A stretch of 64,000 bases of DNA from Strix aluco. Taxonomy: Eukaryota; Chordata; Aves; Strigiformes; Strigidae. The stretch is from positions 9,577,466-9,641,465 of the forward strand of contig NC_133954.1 of the NCBI RefSeq assembly GCF_031877795.1. The letters run 5' to 3'. The notes beneath the pieces are model-generated. The model had not been told where the DNA came from. It made no database searches and saw only the letters and a program-made list of their open reading frames with translations. Position numbers and translations under genes: made by a program. Below, piece by piece: positions 26,301 through 37,121 of the stretch; positions within the stretch are counted from its first letter, which is position 1, and each line of letters opens with the position of its first letter.

Positions 26301-29300
26301 TTAAATGAACTCTGTGAACATTTTAACTTACTTTATTGGTGCCTGCAATTCCACGGATGCTTCTATGGGCGAATGAGCAAAGTCAGATTGTTATTATTCT
26401 GAATTTTCCTTTTAAATCTTTAAGTGTTTGTCCATTCTGATAATTCTTCCTTTCTACCTCGGCTTCCATCAGTGAAAATGTGCTTCTTGACTCTTTTGTA
26501 TGCACATTTTCAGTCTTCATCTCTTCTCCTGCTCATCAAAACTTTGGGTGCCCCACCCTCCTGACCATGTCATATGCCCTCTTAAAATCACAACTTTGTA
26601 TGTTTTTCTCTCCTGTTGAAGATCATAGGTATGAAATGTTTGAGTCTTGTTAATTCAAATGCAAAATTTTCTATTTTTTCTTTAAACTTCCTTGTGGGAA
26701 GTACCAATGATAACAAGAACTGATCTGCAGCTGGCACTAAAATAGCTGTGTTGAACGTCTGCCTCAGATACAATTCTTAGCTTTCTTGCTTTTATATCCC
26801 ATCATTAATCTCTTTTTTTTTAATCCTCACAAACCTTGCATTGCCATATATTCACTGAATGTGCCAGCAGATTCAAAGACAAGAATGTTTATGTGCTGAA
26901 AAGGCAGGTCCTAGCACGTGCACACACAGCTGTTAAAAAGAGGGTAGGTAAGAGCAGAGAGCAACACTTTTAACTTTCTCAAAATTACTATTTTTGCAAA
27001 GTAGAGGGGATGTGATTTGGTGAAGAGAAATGCACAGGGGTGCCCTGATTTCTGTGTTGAAAGAGATGAGAAATAAGGTCATGTAAGGGTTCAGGTTTAA
27101 AAGAAATTATAAGAGTAAGATGCAGGACAATTCATTTTTATCCAGGGGTCTGGTTCTGTCACGGCAGGAGATGAACGGTGAATCAATGATTTGAGCTGAA
27201 CTTGAAAGCTATGGATTCCTGTTCAGCTACGGGCTTCTGTAGTGGTATTGGGACATAGCATTTAATTTCTCAGTATTTGTCATTTATATAACATTTGAAT
27301 AGATTGGTATGAGGAAAATACATAAAAGATCATGAAGAACTCAAACACTTAAGTAACTGGGAGCAGTGGAAATACTTGGCAAATACTTGAAACTGGATGT
27401 GGTGCGTACTTTTGGAAATACCTCTTCATTCTCTGTTTCCCTAGAAACATAAATAGCTTTAAACCCTTGATTTCGCTATCAGTCCAGAACTGTAATGATA
27501 ATGCACATCAGGGAGTGAAGCACCTGAGATAGGAAAATAAAGTAGATTTCTTATAGCATGATTAAAAATTGTGTGGGAAGAAAAGATCAGTTAGGACACC
27601 AAGCCCTGGCGAGTGAAAGACAAGTCACTGGGTATATTTTTACACTTCCTTTAACCGGTTATCTGGTTGGTAAATCTCAGCAAGGTATGATGGAGCTGGA
27701 AACTATTATTAAGAGTCAAACGTCTGACTGATGAGAGGCTGTGTTCCAAAAGTCAGGTTTCTGCAGGCAGCAGCAATAAGCACCTTAGAGGCCGCTGCCA
27801 AACCCAGAGAGACTAAACCTGTCCCAGGCCTCGGAGGAACCAGGTACATGTCGAGCGCTTGCTGTGCCAGCCACGGCTCGGCGGTGATTCACGCTGAAGG
27901 AGGAGGCCTGCAGCTACTCAGAGGGCATTTTCCCATAGGCCACATGGAAAATTCCTACTCAAAAAAAAAATCCCCCCTGGTAGAACACAGAGTAGATGGG
28001 TTTCATAGCACAGAGAGAGATGAGCTTTTTTATTCTGTTCATGTCTGTAAAATACTTGGAGAGCGTATCTGTATTATTTATGTTTATGTGCTCATATATT
28101 TGTAGGCATAGATGCATGTATTTTTATTTATATACTTATATATTATCATTTCTCTTGCTAATTTTCTAAAAATATATTCTGCTCATAGTGATAAGCCACG
28201 GCTTCCAGTAAGGGAAGAGATTTTACTGTGCAAGCATTAAACACAGGTTCTGGATCAAATTAGAAAACCAGGAGCTCTCTTTGTCCTCTGCTGATAGATC
28301 CTGCCAGCTGGGTTTGGGCTTTCCTGATCCTAGGGGCGCTTTCGTGCTGTCTTTTGCTTGATTCTCCAGATCTTTGTTAGGCTCCGTGAGAAAATCAAAC
28401 TATATTGCTCTACGAGGGCAAGTCCTGTGGCCATGGGTATGAAGAGCTACTGCCAGGGTGGTGTTTTTAAACCAGCTTGTTCTCATAGCAACTGTCAGCT
28501 CACGGGAAACGTGTTCTGCAGCCCTGGTTGTGTCTGCCCAGAATGACTGTGCACCTTTAGGGAAAGAAAAGGGTGTTTCAGGGAAAGAAAGGGGTATTTC
28601 TGTCTACTCGTTAAGTTTGCTACGTTTTCAAAAAGAAGTAGTTAACAGGCAAATTTCATAGTATTTGTGTGTATCAGGTACCTTCCTGGACAGCCCTGGC
28701 CGTTCACTGTGACTGAGAACCATGTTTTTCCACCAGCCTCTGACAGTTGTATTCAGCTTTAAATCTTCTTTTATTTAAACACTGAGGTCTGCGCCAACTA
28801 TCTAGATACTTTGGGCAGCCCTCCACCACCAAATCAAGCTGACTGAAATGCCTGCTGAGTGCCTTTTCACTCTTTTCTAAGGGATTCAGCTTAATAACTA
28901 ATAAAACCTGTAAGATTCTGGTGCATGATTTCTAACAGCATTTTCAACAGAGAGAGGTTGTCAACACTCGTTTAAAATCTTTCGTGTGTGTCACTACGAA
29001 CTTTTTGGTATTGACATAATTTTTGACAGTCTGACACCAAGTTGTGGGAAAGAACTTAAATGAGATTAGAAATGTAAGAAAATGTTGATTAATCAGGCTG
29101 TAAGTGCCTTTGATCCAGTTGCACTGCGGCTGCCAGGGCTGGTTGAGTGCAGGAGTGCCTGCCACTGGAAAGGTGTTCCCCGCAGCCAGCCTTCGCCGTG
29201 CCTTTCTGAGCGTGGGCTCGTAAACAGGGCGTTATTAGGGGTAATTGCAGTGTGCAGAAACTGCTCTTTAGGCAGTACGACCTCGGTTATGAAAGCCAGC

Positions 29301-30909
29301 TCCAGTGCACCTGAAATTGCACGTTCACTGGAGCAACCCGGAGAGAGCCTGTGCCCGTAATGGCTGTCACAGGGTGAGGATACCTAGAGCAATGCAGAAG
29401 TGTGTTGAGATTAATGGTCCAAAATGTTATGTATTAATGAAACTTAATAGGAATATGTTACTCGGGATACAGAAAGAGTGGATTTTCCTACGAGAATTTT
29501 TGTGCTCTTACTGTTCATTTTTATGATAGGCTGGTAATGTGAGAAATACCACAAAAGTAGCTGCCTTTCGTCTGATTTTTTATCAGAGGCACAGTGAATC
29601 ACTGATTGTCTTTTTTCGTTACTCGAGACAGCGCGGGGCCAAGAGGCTGCCTGGCGTAAGGGCCTGGCGCGGCTGCCGGCTGCCCCGCTGGCACCATCCC
29701 TTGGAGCTGAGGGTGCGAGGGGCTGGACAAAGGCGCCGCGCTCAGAAGCCGGGGCTGCGGTACCTGTCCCCACCCCCAGCTGCCTTTGCAAAGGAAAACA
29801 TTTGCTGTGGGCCAACATCCGCAGCCACGTGCTAGTCCTGAGCCGGCACGAAGCGCCCCAGAGGATCCAGTCCACTAATTTCTGGTTCTTGCTTTGGATT
29901 CTTCTCTGTCCAGCTTTTCCCCCTCTTATCTTCATCTGACCTCCTGAAAATGTTTTATTATGCGGGTGGAGATAATTAATTTCCAGAATTAAAAACTCAA
30001 ACACACCCAAAGATTATAACGCAGGGCACCTTTGGTTGCCTTTGGAAATCGTAACAGTACGAAGTGTCAGCGTCTCCACAGACCCCCCTGCAGGCCTGGT
30101 TTTTAAACACAGCACCTTTTAATTCAACCTCATGCTTAATAAAATTCTTCTCTTCACTTGGTAATACCAGGCTCCCTGTCTGTCTGTGGCAGCCACTGCT
30201 GCTACTAAATGAGTTGAAAACAGACAAAACTTCAACACTAATTAAACGCACACAAGAACAATCCAGGAGGTTTTGACTTAATCTGAATTTGCTGATTTTA
30301 TATGGAATTACTTCAAAAGCTTCAGGCAGAATTACGTGAAACAGATACTTCCTCTGTTTCTCTTCCCTGTCCTTCGTAATTAATTAATTTCTAATCTTTT
30401 TACTGTCTATTAATTTGCTTTATTAACCCCTCTGGTATCACAGTGTTACCCCTGTGAAAAACTTACCAATTTGATTGTTATTTAAGCTGTTCTTTCCTTG
30501 GCCCAACCGTTTCCCAGGTCTGAGGCTTCAATTTAATTTTGAGACTGTATTGAGCAGTTTCTGTCACAAATCCTATTGTATATTTTCGGGATTTGCCACT
30601 AGAGGATGCTGTGCAAACCAACACGCTGTGCGCATTGAGCCCTGCAGTGTCAGCTTCAAACCCCTCTGTCCCTCGTACCAAAGCGTAGGAGATATTTCTG
30701 CTGAGTGGTTCACCAGAGGAACACACCTGTACTGAACCCCGGAAGGGCAGAGTAGGGTATTCCCTTGTATTGACACTGCAAACGTAGACTGATCTCAGCT
30801 CACCCTGTCTTGTTCTGATGGGCTTTGATATTACAATGGGCAGATTATGCTCAAGTTCTGCCTAATAGCTCCATCCAGGGAAGTCAAAGGCAAGCCAGAA
30901 GCGGGTATG
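23333..30909. other. Intergenic, KRT19 upstream region
   Basis: 7.6 kb with no supported gene. It includes a GC- and CpG-richer patch at about 29628-29860 that overlaps a 188-codon minus-strand open frame (29444-30010) with no recognisable domain. I see no keratin remnants, tRNA or named transposon. Confidence 0.55.
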
Positions 30910-31204
30910 CTCGGCTCAGCTCGGCTCAGCTCGGCTTGGCTTGGCTCGGCTCAGCTCGGCTCGGCTCAGCTCAGCTCGGCTCAGCTCGGCTTGGCTTGGC
31001 TCAGCTCAGCTCGGCTTGGCTCAGCTCGGCTTGGCTTGGCTTGGCTCGGCTCGGCTCAGCTCGGCTCGGCTCAGCTCAGCTCAGCTCGGCTTGGCTCAGC
31101 TCGGCTCAGCTCGGCTCGGCTCAGCTCAGCTCAGCTCGGCTTGGCTCAGCTCGGCTCAGCTTGGCTTGGCTCGGCTCGGCTCAGCTCGGCTCGGCTCAGC
31201 TCAG
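30910..31204. repeat. Perfect pentamer array, 59 x CTYRG
   Basis: Fifty-nine 5-bp units in exact register with no insertion or deletion. Only three unit types occur: CTCGG (24), CTCAG (23) and CTTGG (12). On the other strand these are CCGAG, CTGAG and CCAAG. The array is flanked by unique sequence. Open frames that cross it encode Leu/Ser/Ala/Gly/Arg repeats and are artefacts of the repeat. Confidence 0.97.
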
Positions 31205-32786
31205 CTCTGCGGTGGGCACACCCTGAGCTGCGCAGAGACTGGGGGCAGCAGACCCAGCACGGAGGTTTCTCCCCTTTCTCATTTAAGAGAGACAGCAGAA
31301 GGGAAGCAGGAGACTGGGGAATGTTCCTGACAGACAGCCTAGAACACAGCTGGCTCCTTTCTGGGATCAGAAACATTCTTTCTATTTAAACTGTGGTCAC
31401 ATAAGATATTTCATCCCGAAGTCCATTATAGCTGGCTGATGCTGAGCTTTAGACCTTCTTTTCTGAGGTAGCCAGCACTGCCTGGTACGAGAAGTAAAAT
31501 GGGGCATGAGGCAGAACATGAGTCTGTTAGCTTGTACAGGAGCATGAGAGTCCTGTTGTGACTCAAGGGAGAGGTATTTTTGCTTTGACTTTACAAATCT
31601 CCTTTGTTTTCTAGGGAAATAGTTTGTCTGACTCATCTCTCTTTTCTGCTGTGCTGAGAATTTGGCTTTGGATTGTAACATGTAGACAGTTTGATGCCAT
31701 TTTAAATAATACATTGTTATCCAAAAAGATGATATTTTACCTGACCTGAACCTGTTTGCAAACCAAAGTGCAAGTGCAAAGCTATTTGATGGAATAAAAA
31801 CTGTTAGTGATTTATGTGCTGGTCAGAGAACAATGAAGGCTTGGGAGACCCACCCTTGTTTGTTACAGGGTGGCACTTGAGTCACTCACCTGATATGTGG
31901 CAGACCCTGTTCAGCTGCTTTCTCAGTCCACCGCAAACCAAAGACTAAAATACTGATTTGTAAGTTTTAAATGAGTGAAATATTTCACCGATTTTTCTTC
32001 TGCTGTCAAGCCCAAATACTGTGAGTGTGTTACATGAAGTGGAGCCGTTTTAGTAAGAAAGATTGAACCTCGCCGCCACCCTGCCACCCTCCACCCGTCC
32101 ACCCAGAGCTCTGTACAGCCGGGGAGCCAGGAATAGTCTTATGAAATAAGAGAACACACTTCTTGATTTTGAACCATCAGATAAAAGACCTGAGCCCAGA
32201 TCTTCCAACATGTCAGGAGAAATAATCCTAACAATTGAACTTCGTGTTATAAGGAGAACTTCTCTGCATACGCATCACTCGTTTCCTCATCTAATCCTTT
32301 GCTTTTATTGAACAAGATTAGACAGAGCCCTCATCTAAAAGTTGGGAGAGAGCCTGCCTGAATATGATTGATTCTTGTTCATTGACCCAAAGGAGAATGT
32401 TTTTGATTTGACAAAGTTTTCATGAAATTTTGGGGTTAATTAATCCTGATCGTTTTAGTTCAGAGGCTGAACTGTCAAATCAACTACTTGCATATCCCTT
32501 GCAATGTACACTAGGAAAAAGGGTTTTACCCATCCTCTTTTCTACCCTGTAGGTGTCACTCTTGAGTTTAATGTGAATGTATTCGTTCATCTCTGATATT
32601 TTATCCAGACATCATCTGATTAGGTTAGGATACACAATTTTCTTTGGGGCCATATGACATGATACACACAACCTTAATTTCTCTGTGAAGGTATATCTCA
32701 TTTGTTCCACCTAAATGTAAAGACAATATTGCTATACCAAATAGAGTGTTGGACACCAGTTCTCTTTGCATTGCAGAAAAATAAAG
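31205..32786. other. Intergenic between pentamer array and KRT9-like 1
   Basis: 1.6 kb. No gene or repeat recognised. Confidence 0.55.
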
Positions 32787-32792
32787 TTTATT
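32787..32792 (-). terminator. Poly(A) signal of KRT9-like 1
   Basis: AATAAA on the minus strand (CTCTAATAAACTT), about 280 nt after the stop. The surrounding GCTGATAAC...CCTCTAATAAA is shared with the KRT9-like 2 3' end. Confidence 0.8.
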
Positions 32793-33073
32793 AGAGGCAT
32801 TGTTATCAGCAGAAAGTAGATCACCAATCACATGGCAGACAAGTGTGTGTAGATGCAGTGATTGCATATGAAGAACAGTATAAAAAGGAAAAAGTAGATA
32901 ATTTTAGGAGAGTCCCTAGCAATTATTCATCTCGACTTCATGAATAACATTTGTAGAGCAATCTGTGCGTTGGGTAGGCACAGAGCGCTTGTGCTGTGTG
33001 TGTCAGCACGCTGCAGGCCGGGCTGCTCACAGGCGGTGGGTAGGTCAGGGAAGACCAGTGCACCGGTGGTATC

Positions 33074-33511
33074 TTAACACACTCTTGACTGCCCTGTGGA
33101 GTGAAAGAAGAAACAAACCATTACTCTGATGGGGAAATCAAGAGTCTCTTGCAGCACTGACACTGCAGATGTACCATTATTTAAACGTCCATCTGTGTTA
33201 GCAAACGTGTGAGAAAGGAGCTCAGGCTGTTTCTGTAACTGAAGCTAAAACACCTTGAAATTAAGAGATTTGATTGTGAATGGTTTAATCCCCGTGGCAA
33301 CTGCAAATGTGGAAGTCACAACACAAGGGATAGTATTAAAGGAAAAGAGATGAAACACAAAATATGAAAGCCATGGGGAATAGGATAAATTAGGATCCTT
33401 TTTGGAAGATGCTTCTTACCTGTCTTGTCGCCAGATTGACCATGAGAGTAGGAAGTAGAAGAATAAGAGTGGGAGGATATTCCCCCTCCTTGGAGAGCTC
33501 CTTGAGACGTT
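33074..33511 (-). CDS. KRT9-like 1 tail exons 7 and 8
   Basis: Exon 7 is 33420-33511 (92 nt; acceptor CTTGCACAG, donor GTAAGA) and encodes [21 protein letters not shown] and GQSGDKT. Exon 8 is 33074-33093 (acceptor CACTCCACAG) and encodes GQSRVC then TAA. The same hexapeptide ends KRT9-like 2, which confirms the small exon. Confidence 0.85.
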
Positions 33512-36500
33512 CTGTGCAAGGAAAGGAATTTTAATGAAGGGAATGATAAATACATTCATAAAGAGACATACTGTGACATAATGTGCAGTGCATGTAACAG
33601 CTCAGCTTTTCCTGGACCTTGCAAACAGTCCTTTATATTTTTTTATTTCATTCTCTTCAGGTATATTTTCCTAGGAGGCTCTAGAAGCAGAAATAACAAA
33701 AGACTGTGGAAGTATAATTCTTCTGCTCTCACAGTCCAGTTGTGCTTGCCAGTCTGCTGTCAGAAGGCAGTACATTACAGTTTGGTTTTGCGTCGTGACT
33801 CCTCTCATGGAACTCACTCTGCACAAACAGGCCAAGAGTTGCTGATTGACTGAACATATGTCAGTAACTATATGCTCGGTGTTTCCCTCTGTGTTTGATG
33901 TGCTTATTAAGTTTATGGTATATACATTTCAATGCAGATGGTGTGAAAAAATCTGGTGTATTTAGATTTCAACTACAGACTGGTAAAACATTCTACTCTG
34001 TCTCCTGTGAGTCTCAAAAGAGAAAAGATTGTGATAGAATTTATGCCCTTATATTTGCAAACAGAATACGTACACAATGTCTTGCTGTCCCTCCTGCAGC
34101 AGTGCCCGGTACTGCGCAATCTCCTGCTCCAGGCGGGTCTTGATGCCCAGGAGCATCTTGTACTCCTGGTTCTGACTCTCCATCTCACAGCGGATGCTGG
34201 CCAGCTCCTCCTCTACCGAGTTAATCTGCCCTTGGATTTGTTGCAGCAGGCAGCCATAGCGAGATTCGGTTTCTGCCAGGGAGTTTTCCAGAGAGTTTTT
34301 CTGGAGGCGGAAATGCAGGTGTTTAGCAGCAGAGCTCTACCCTCCCTGCCCGTTCCGAGGAGGGCAGGGCCCAGCGATCCTGCCCCACGTACCGTGCTGA
34401 GCTGCGCCTGCAGTTCGATCTCCAGGTTCTGCATCTCGCGTCTCAGCTCGGTGAGCTGGTGGCTGCTCGTCTGGATGTCCTGGCTGCTAGAAGTGACCTG
34501 CTGGTTGACCTCTTCAATCTGCAGGAGTCGAACCCCAAACACACTTTGTGAGTGAGAAAATCCCCTCAGGGAGCAGCTTTGCTGCCTGGGAACTCAGACA
34601 GCCAGGGAGCCTCTCCCTTCCATCTCGTCCTCATCGAGGACAGCCCAGTCATTGCTCTGTGGATCCTGACGTTCCACCCAGCTTGGCCCATCAGACCTGG
34701 CCTGCTCCCCCTCTGCCACTGCAGCCTTTCCGCGGTGGCTTTTTCCTTCCCGTTCCCCAGGCGTGCAAGTGAGGTGCAGGTGAGCAGCCTCCTCCTTTTA
34801 GCCAAAGGCATTGCATGCCCCGTACTACCGGGGCGTCCGGGTTTTCCCACCCAAGGAGACGCCACGTTGTGTGTTGCTACGTACCTTGACTTCATACCAC
34901 TGCTCAACCTCTCTGCGGTTCTTCTCGATGAGCTGCTCGTATTCGTTTCTCAGGTCGTTCAGTATCTTTGTCAAGTCTTCGCCAGGGGCAGCATTGACCT
35001 CCACGCTCACGTCGCCACCAGTTTGGGACTGGAGCTGTCTCATTTCCTGCAGAGCCCGAAGAGAGACACAAAGAGCACAGGTCATTTCTTGTGCTGGGGC
35101 CAGTGGGCAAAGCAGTATCAAGGTCCCAAGGAACGACAATCACACGACGTAAGGCTGAATTGACTTGACACGTAACTTTGGGAACCCCGAAGAATCAAAG
35201 GACTATGTCTTGGGCACGCTCTTTATCATTGGGTCGTACCTCCTCATGGTTTCTCTTCAGAGCAATCAGTTCGTCCTTCAGGGACTCCAGCTCGGACTCC
35301 AGTGAAGATCGAGTGCGAGTGAGATCATCCAGGAGATTTCTCAAGCCATTAATATCAGCCTCCACAGTCTGGCGGATGACCAGCTCGTTCTCATACCTGT
35401 ACCAAAGGAAAAAGAAGAGTTACACATTCATTTCATTACAATGCGTAGGCTTGGTCATACCACCTGGGACAGGGTATCATCACCTGCATTCATGAATCTC
35501 GTAAAATTCATGAGATGAAACGTGTGAGTTCACAGAGAGGTACTCACTTCATTCGGAAGTCGTCAGCAGTCATCTTGCTGTTATCGATGTCGAGCATCAG
35601 CTTGTTATTGTCCACAGTGGCAGAAATGATCTGCAAAAGGGGAAATTGGAGAGGAGTCTTCCTGTGCTCAAGACATCCAGGACAAGAAGCAAGAAGACCC
35701 CAAGCTTTGGTAGCGCTTTGTTGCGGGTCTTGGAATTGTTTCCTGCAGTAATGCAGGAAAGTTGTTACAGTGCCATGCCACAGGAACTGCTGTGTGCAAG
35801 ATTTTGGCTTCCCCAAACATTCTGATGAATGAATATATTGATGGGGGGACAAACAGAAGAACATTGATGCTGGCAGATCACCGACACCTTTGGCTTTCTG
35901 CACCCTGGGTGTCTAAGGAAGTGCAGTCTTTGTCCCTGATGCTCTAATTTGTCTCATTATCAAAAAAACTGCCTGTGGGGGAAGGCCTTGGTCCTTCCAT
36001 CTGCTCTGTGTAGGAGTGTGCAGGACAAAGGGAGTTCAGGTCTTGCCGTGCAGGTGCTTTGGCTTTGCACCCCGTCCAGCTGAACTGGGTGGGACTGGGA
36101 GGACTGGAAACCACATGTGCCTGGTTTGGAGCCGCCTGTGCGAGGTGGGATTTCAGTGAGGTGCGCCAGCGTGTTTGGGCGTGGCGGAGCCCTCCTCGAT
36201 GCCTCAGGCCGTGCCCACAGGGCACATCCCTTTTGCTTGTGGGGTGGTGTGGGGGTCTGTTCACCCCAGAGAAGGGAGGCGCAGCTCAGCAGGTTTCTGC
36301 CCGCGGTAGCACCAGCAAGGCCGCCCAGGAGGTCCCTCCCACCCCTCTAGAGCCAGTGCCAGGGGGAAGGAGGACGTCCTTGTGCAGGGGAGCGGCGTGC
36401 GGGAGATGGAGGCACCGTTAGCCAGGGCTGTCCTACCTGATTCTGGAGTTGTTCGATGGTCTGGTAGTAGGAGCTGTAGTCCTTTGAGACAGTGGGAGCT

Positions 36501-36931
36501 TGTTTCCTGTACCACTCCCGGATGTGGTGCTCGAGCTGAGCATTTTCCTCCTCCAGCCTTCGCACTTTGTCCAGGTACGCAGCCAGGCGGTCGTTGAGGT
36601 TCTGCATGGTGACCTTCTCATTGCCGCTCAGAAGGATGTCCCCCCCCGCCCCAAAGCCACCGCCAAAGCCACCGCCAAAGCCTCCTGCCAGGCCGCCACC
36701 AAAGCCTCCTGCCAAGCCCCCGCCAAAGCCCCCAGCGAGGCTGCCAGCGCTCATGCCCCCTCCGTAGCCAGCGCTGCACGCTCCCCCGCCGTAGCTTCCC
36801 CCGCCGATCACAGAGGAGGCGTATCGCCTGCAGGAGACGGAGGAACTCCGGCCTCCGCCGCCACCGCCGGCGCCTCCAGCTCCACCGCTCCTGTAAGAGG
36901 TGCTCGATGTTCTCTTGATGCTGCAGCTCAT
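33074..36931 (-). CDS. Keratin 9-like 1, type I epidermal keratin
   Basis: Exons: 36437-36931, 35548-35630, 35240-35396, 34885-35046, 34393-34518, 34074-34300, 33420-33511 and 33074-33093, giving 453 codons. Head: about 104 residues, [10 protein letters not shown] followed by [10 protein letters not shown] loops. Rod: from [20 protein letters not shown] to [12 protein letters not shown], about 105-415. Tail: about 37 Ser/Tyr/Gly residues. K9 kinship is seen in [20 protein letters not shown], in [20 protein letters not shown] and [11 protein letters not shown], and in SSSQDIQTS, all close to human K9 and unlike K10, K14 or K15. By position (next to KRT19) it also fits KRT9. Exon 6 is 6 nt longer than in K15 and K19. 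The ATG at 36931 has a good CCACCATGA context; an in-frame ATG at 37075 lies upstream of the TATA box and is not used. Exons 1-6 are almost identical to the next gene. A KRT14- or KRT42-type database label is possible. Confidence 0.88.
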
Positions 36932-37121
36932 GGTGGAAGCGATCAGCTGTCTGGCCCAAGTGCAAAGCCCTGCACAACTTGAGGGAGAAGATGAGGCTGC
37001 AGCCTCCTGTCCCCGCTGATGGCTACTTATACCTTGCCGGGTGGGTGGCTCCCGCCAGGCAGTCCAGCTTCCCATGGCGTTTGCCAGCCTGAGTGCTCAC
37101 GCCAAAAGTGATGTGCTAAGG
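34064..37121 (-). repeat. Duplicated/converted tract, copy 1
   Basis: Matches 42987-45830. 34064-35310 aligns at a constant offset of 8923 with a single mismatch that I can find (34734 against 43657). 35528-37121 aligns with few mismatches, apart from about 250 extra bp in intron 1. Between these lies diverged intron 2. Outside the tract only older, weaker similarity remains (for example 37170-37240 against 45875-45945, and exon 7). Confidence 0.92.
37025..37031 (-). promoter_or_regulatory. TATA box of KRT9-like 1
   Basis: TATAAGT on the minus strand, about 95 nt upstream of the ATG. The promoter sequence up to 37121 is shared with KRT9-like 2. Confidence 0.75.

Noticed and set aside
30825-31389. 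Three long plus-strand frames rich in Leu/Ser/Ala/Gly/Arg
   Set aside because: A 5-bp repeat without stops in these frames opens them automatically; there is no start context or coding flank.
33956-34555. 199-codon plus-strand open frame, repeated at 42984-43478
   Set aside because: Antisense to exons 5 and 6 of the two KRT9-like genes. Its conservation between copies follows from the converted tract.
37073-37075. Upstream in-frame ATG of KRT9-like 1 (and 45782-45784 in KRT9-like 2)
   Set aside because: It lies upstream of the TATA box, so it is not expected in the mRNA. The ATG followed by SCS has the better context and matches keratin heads.
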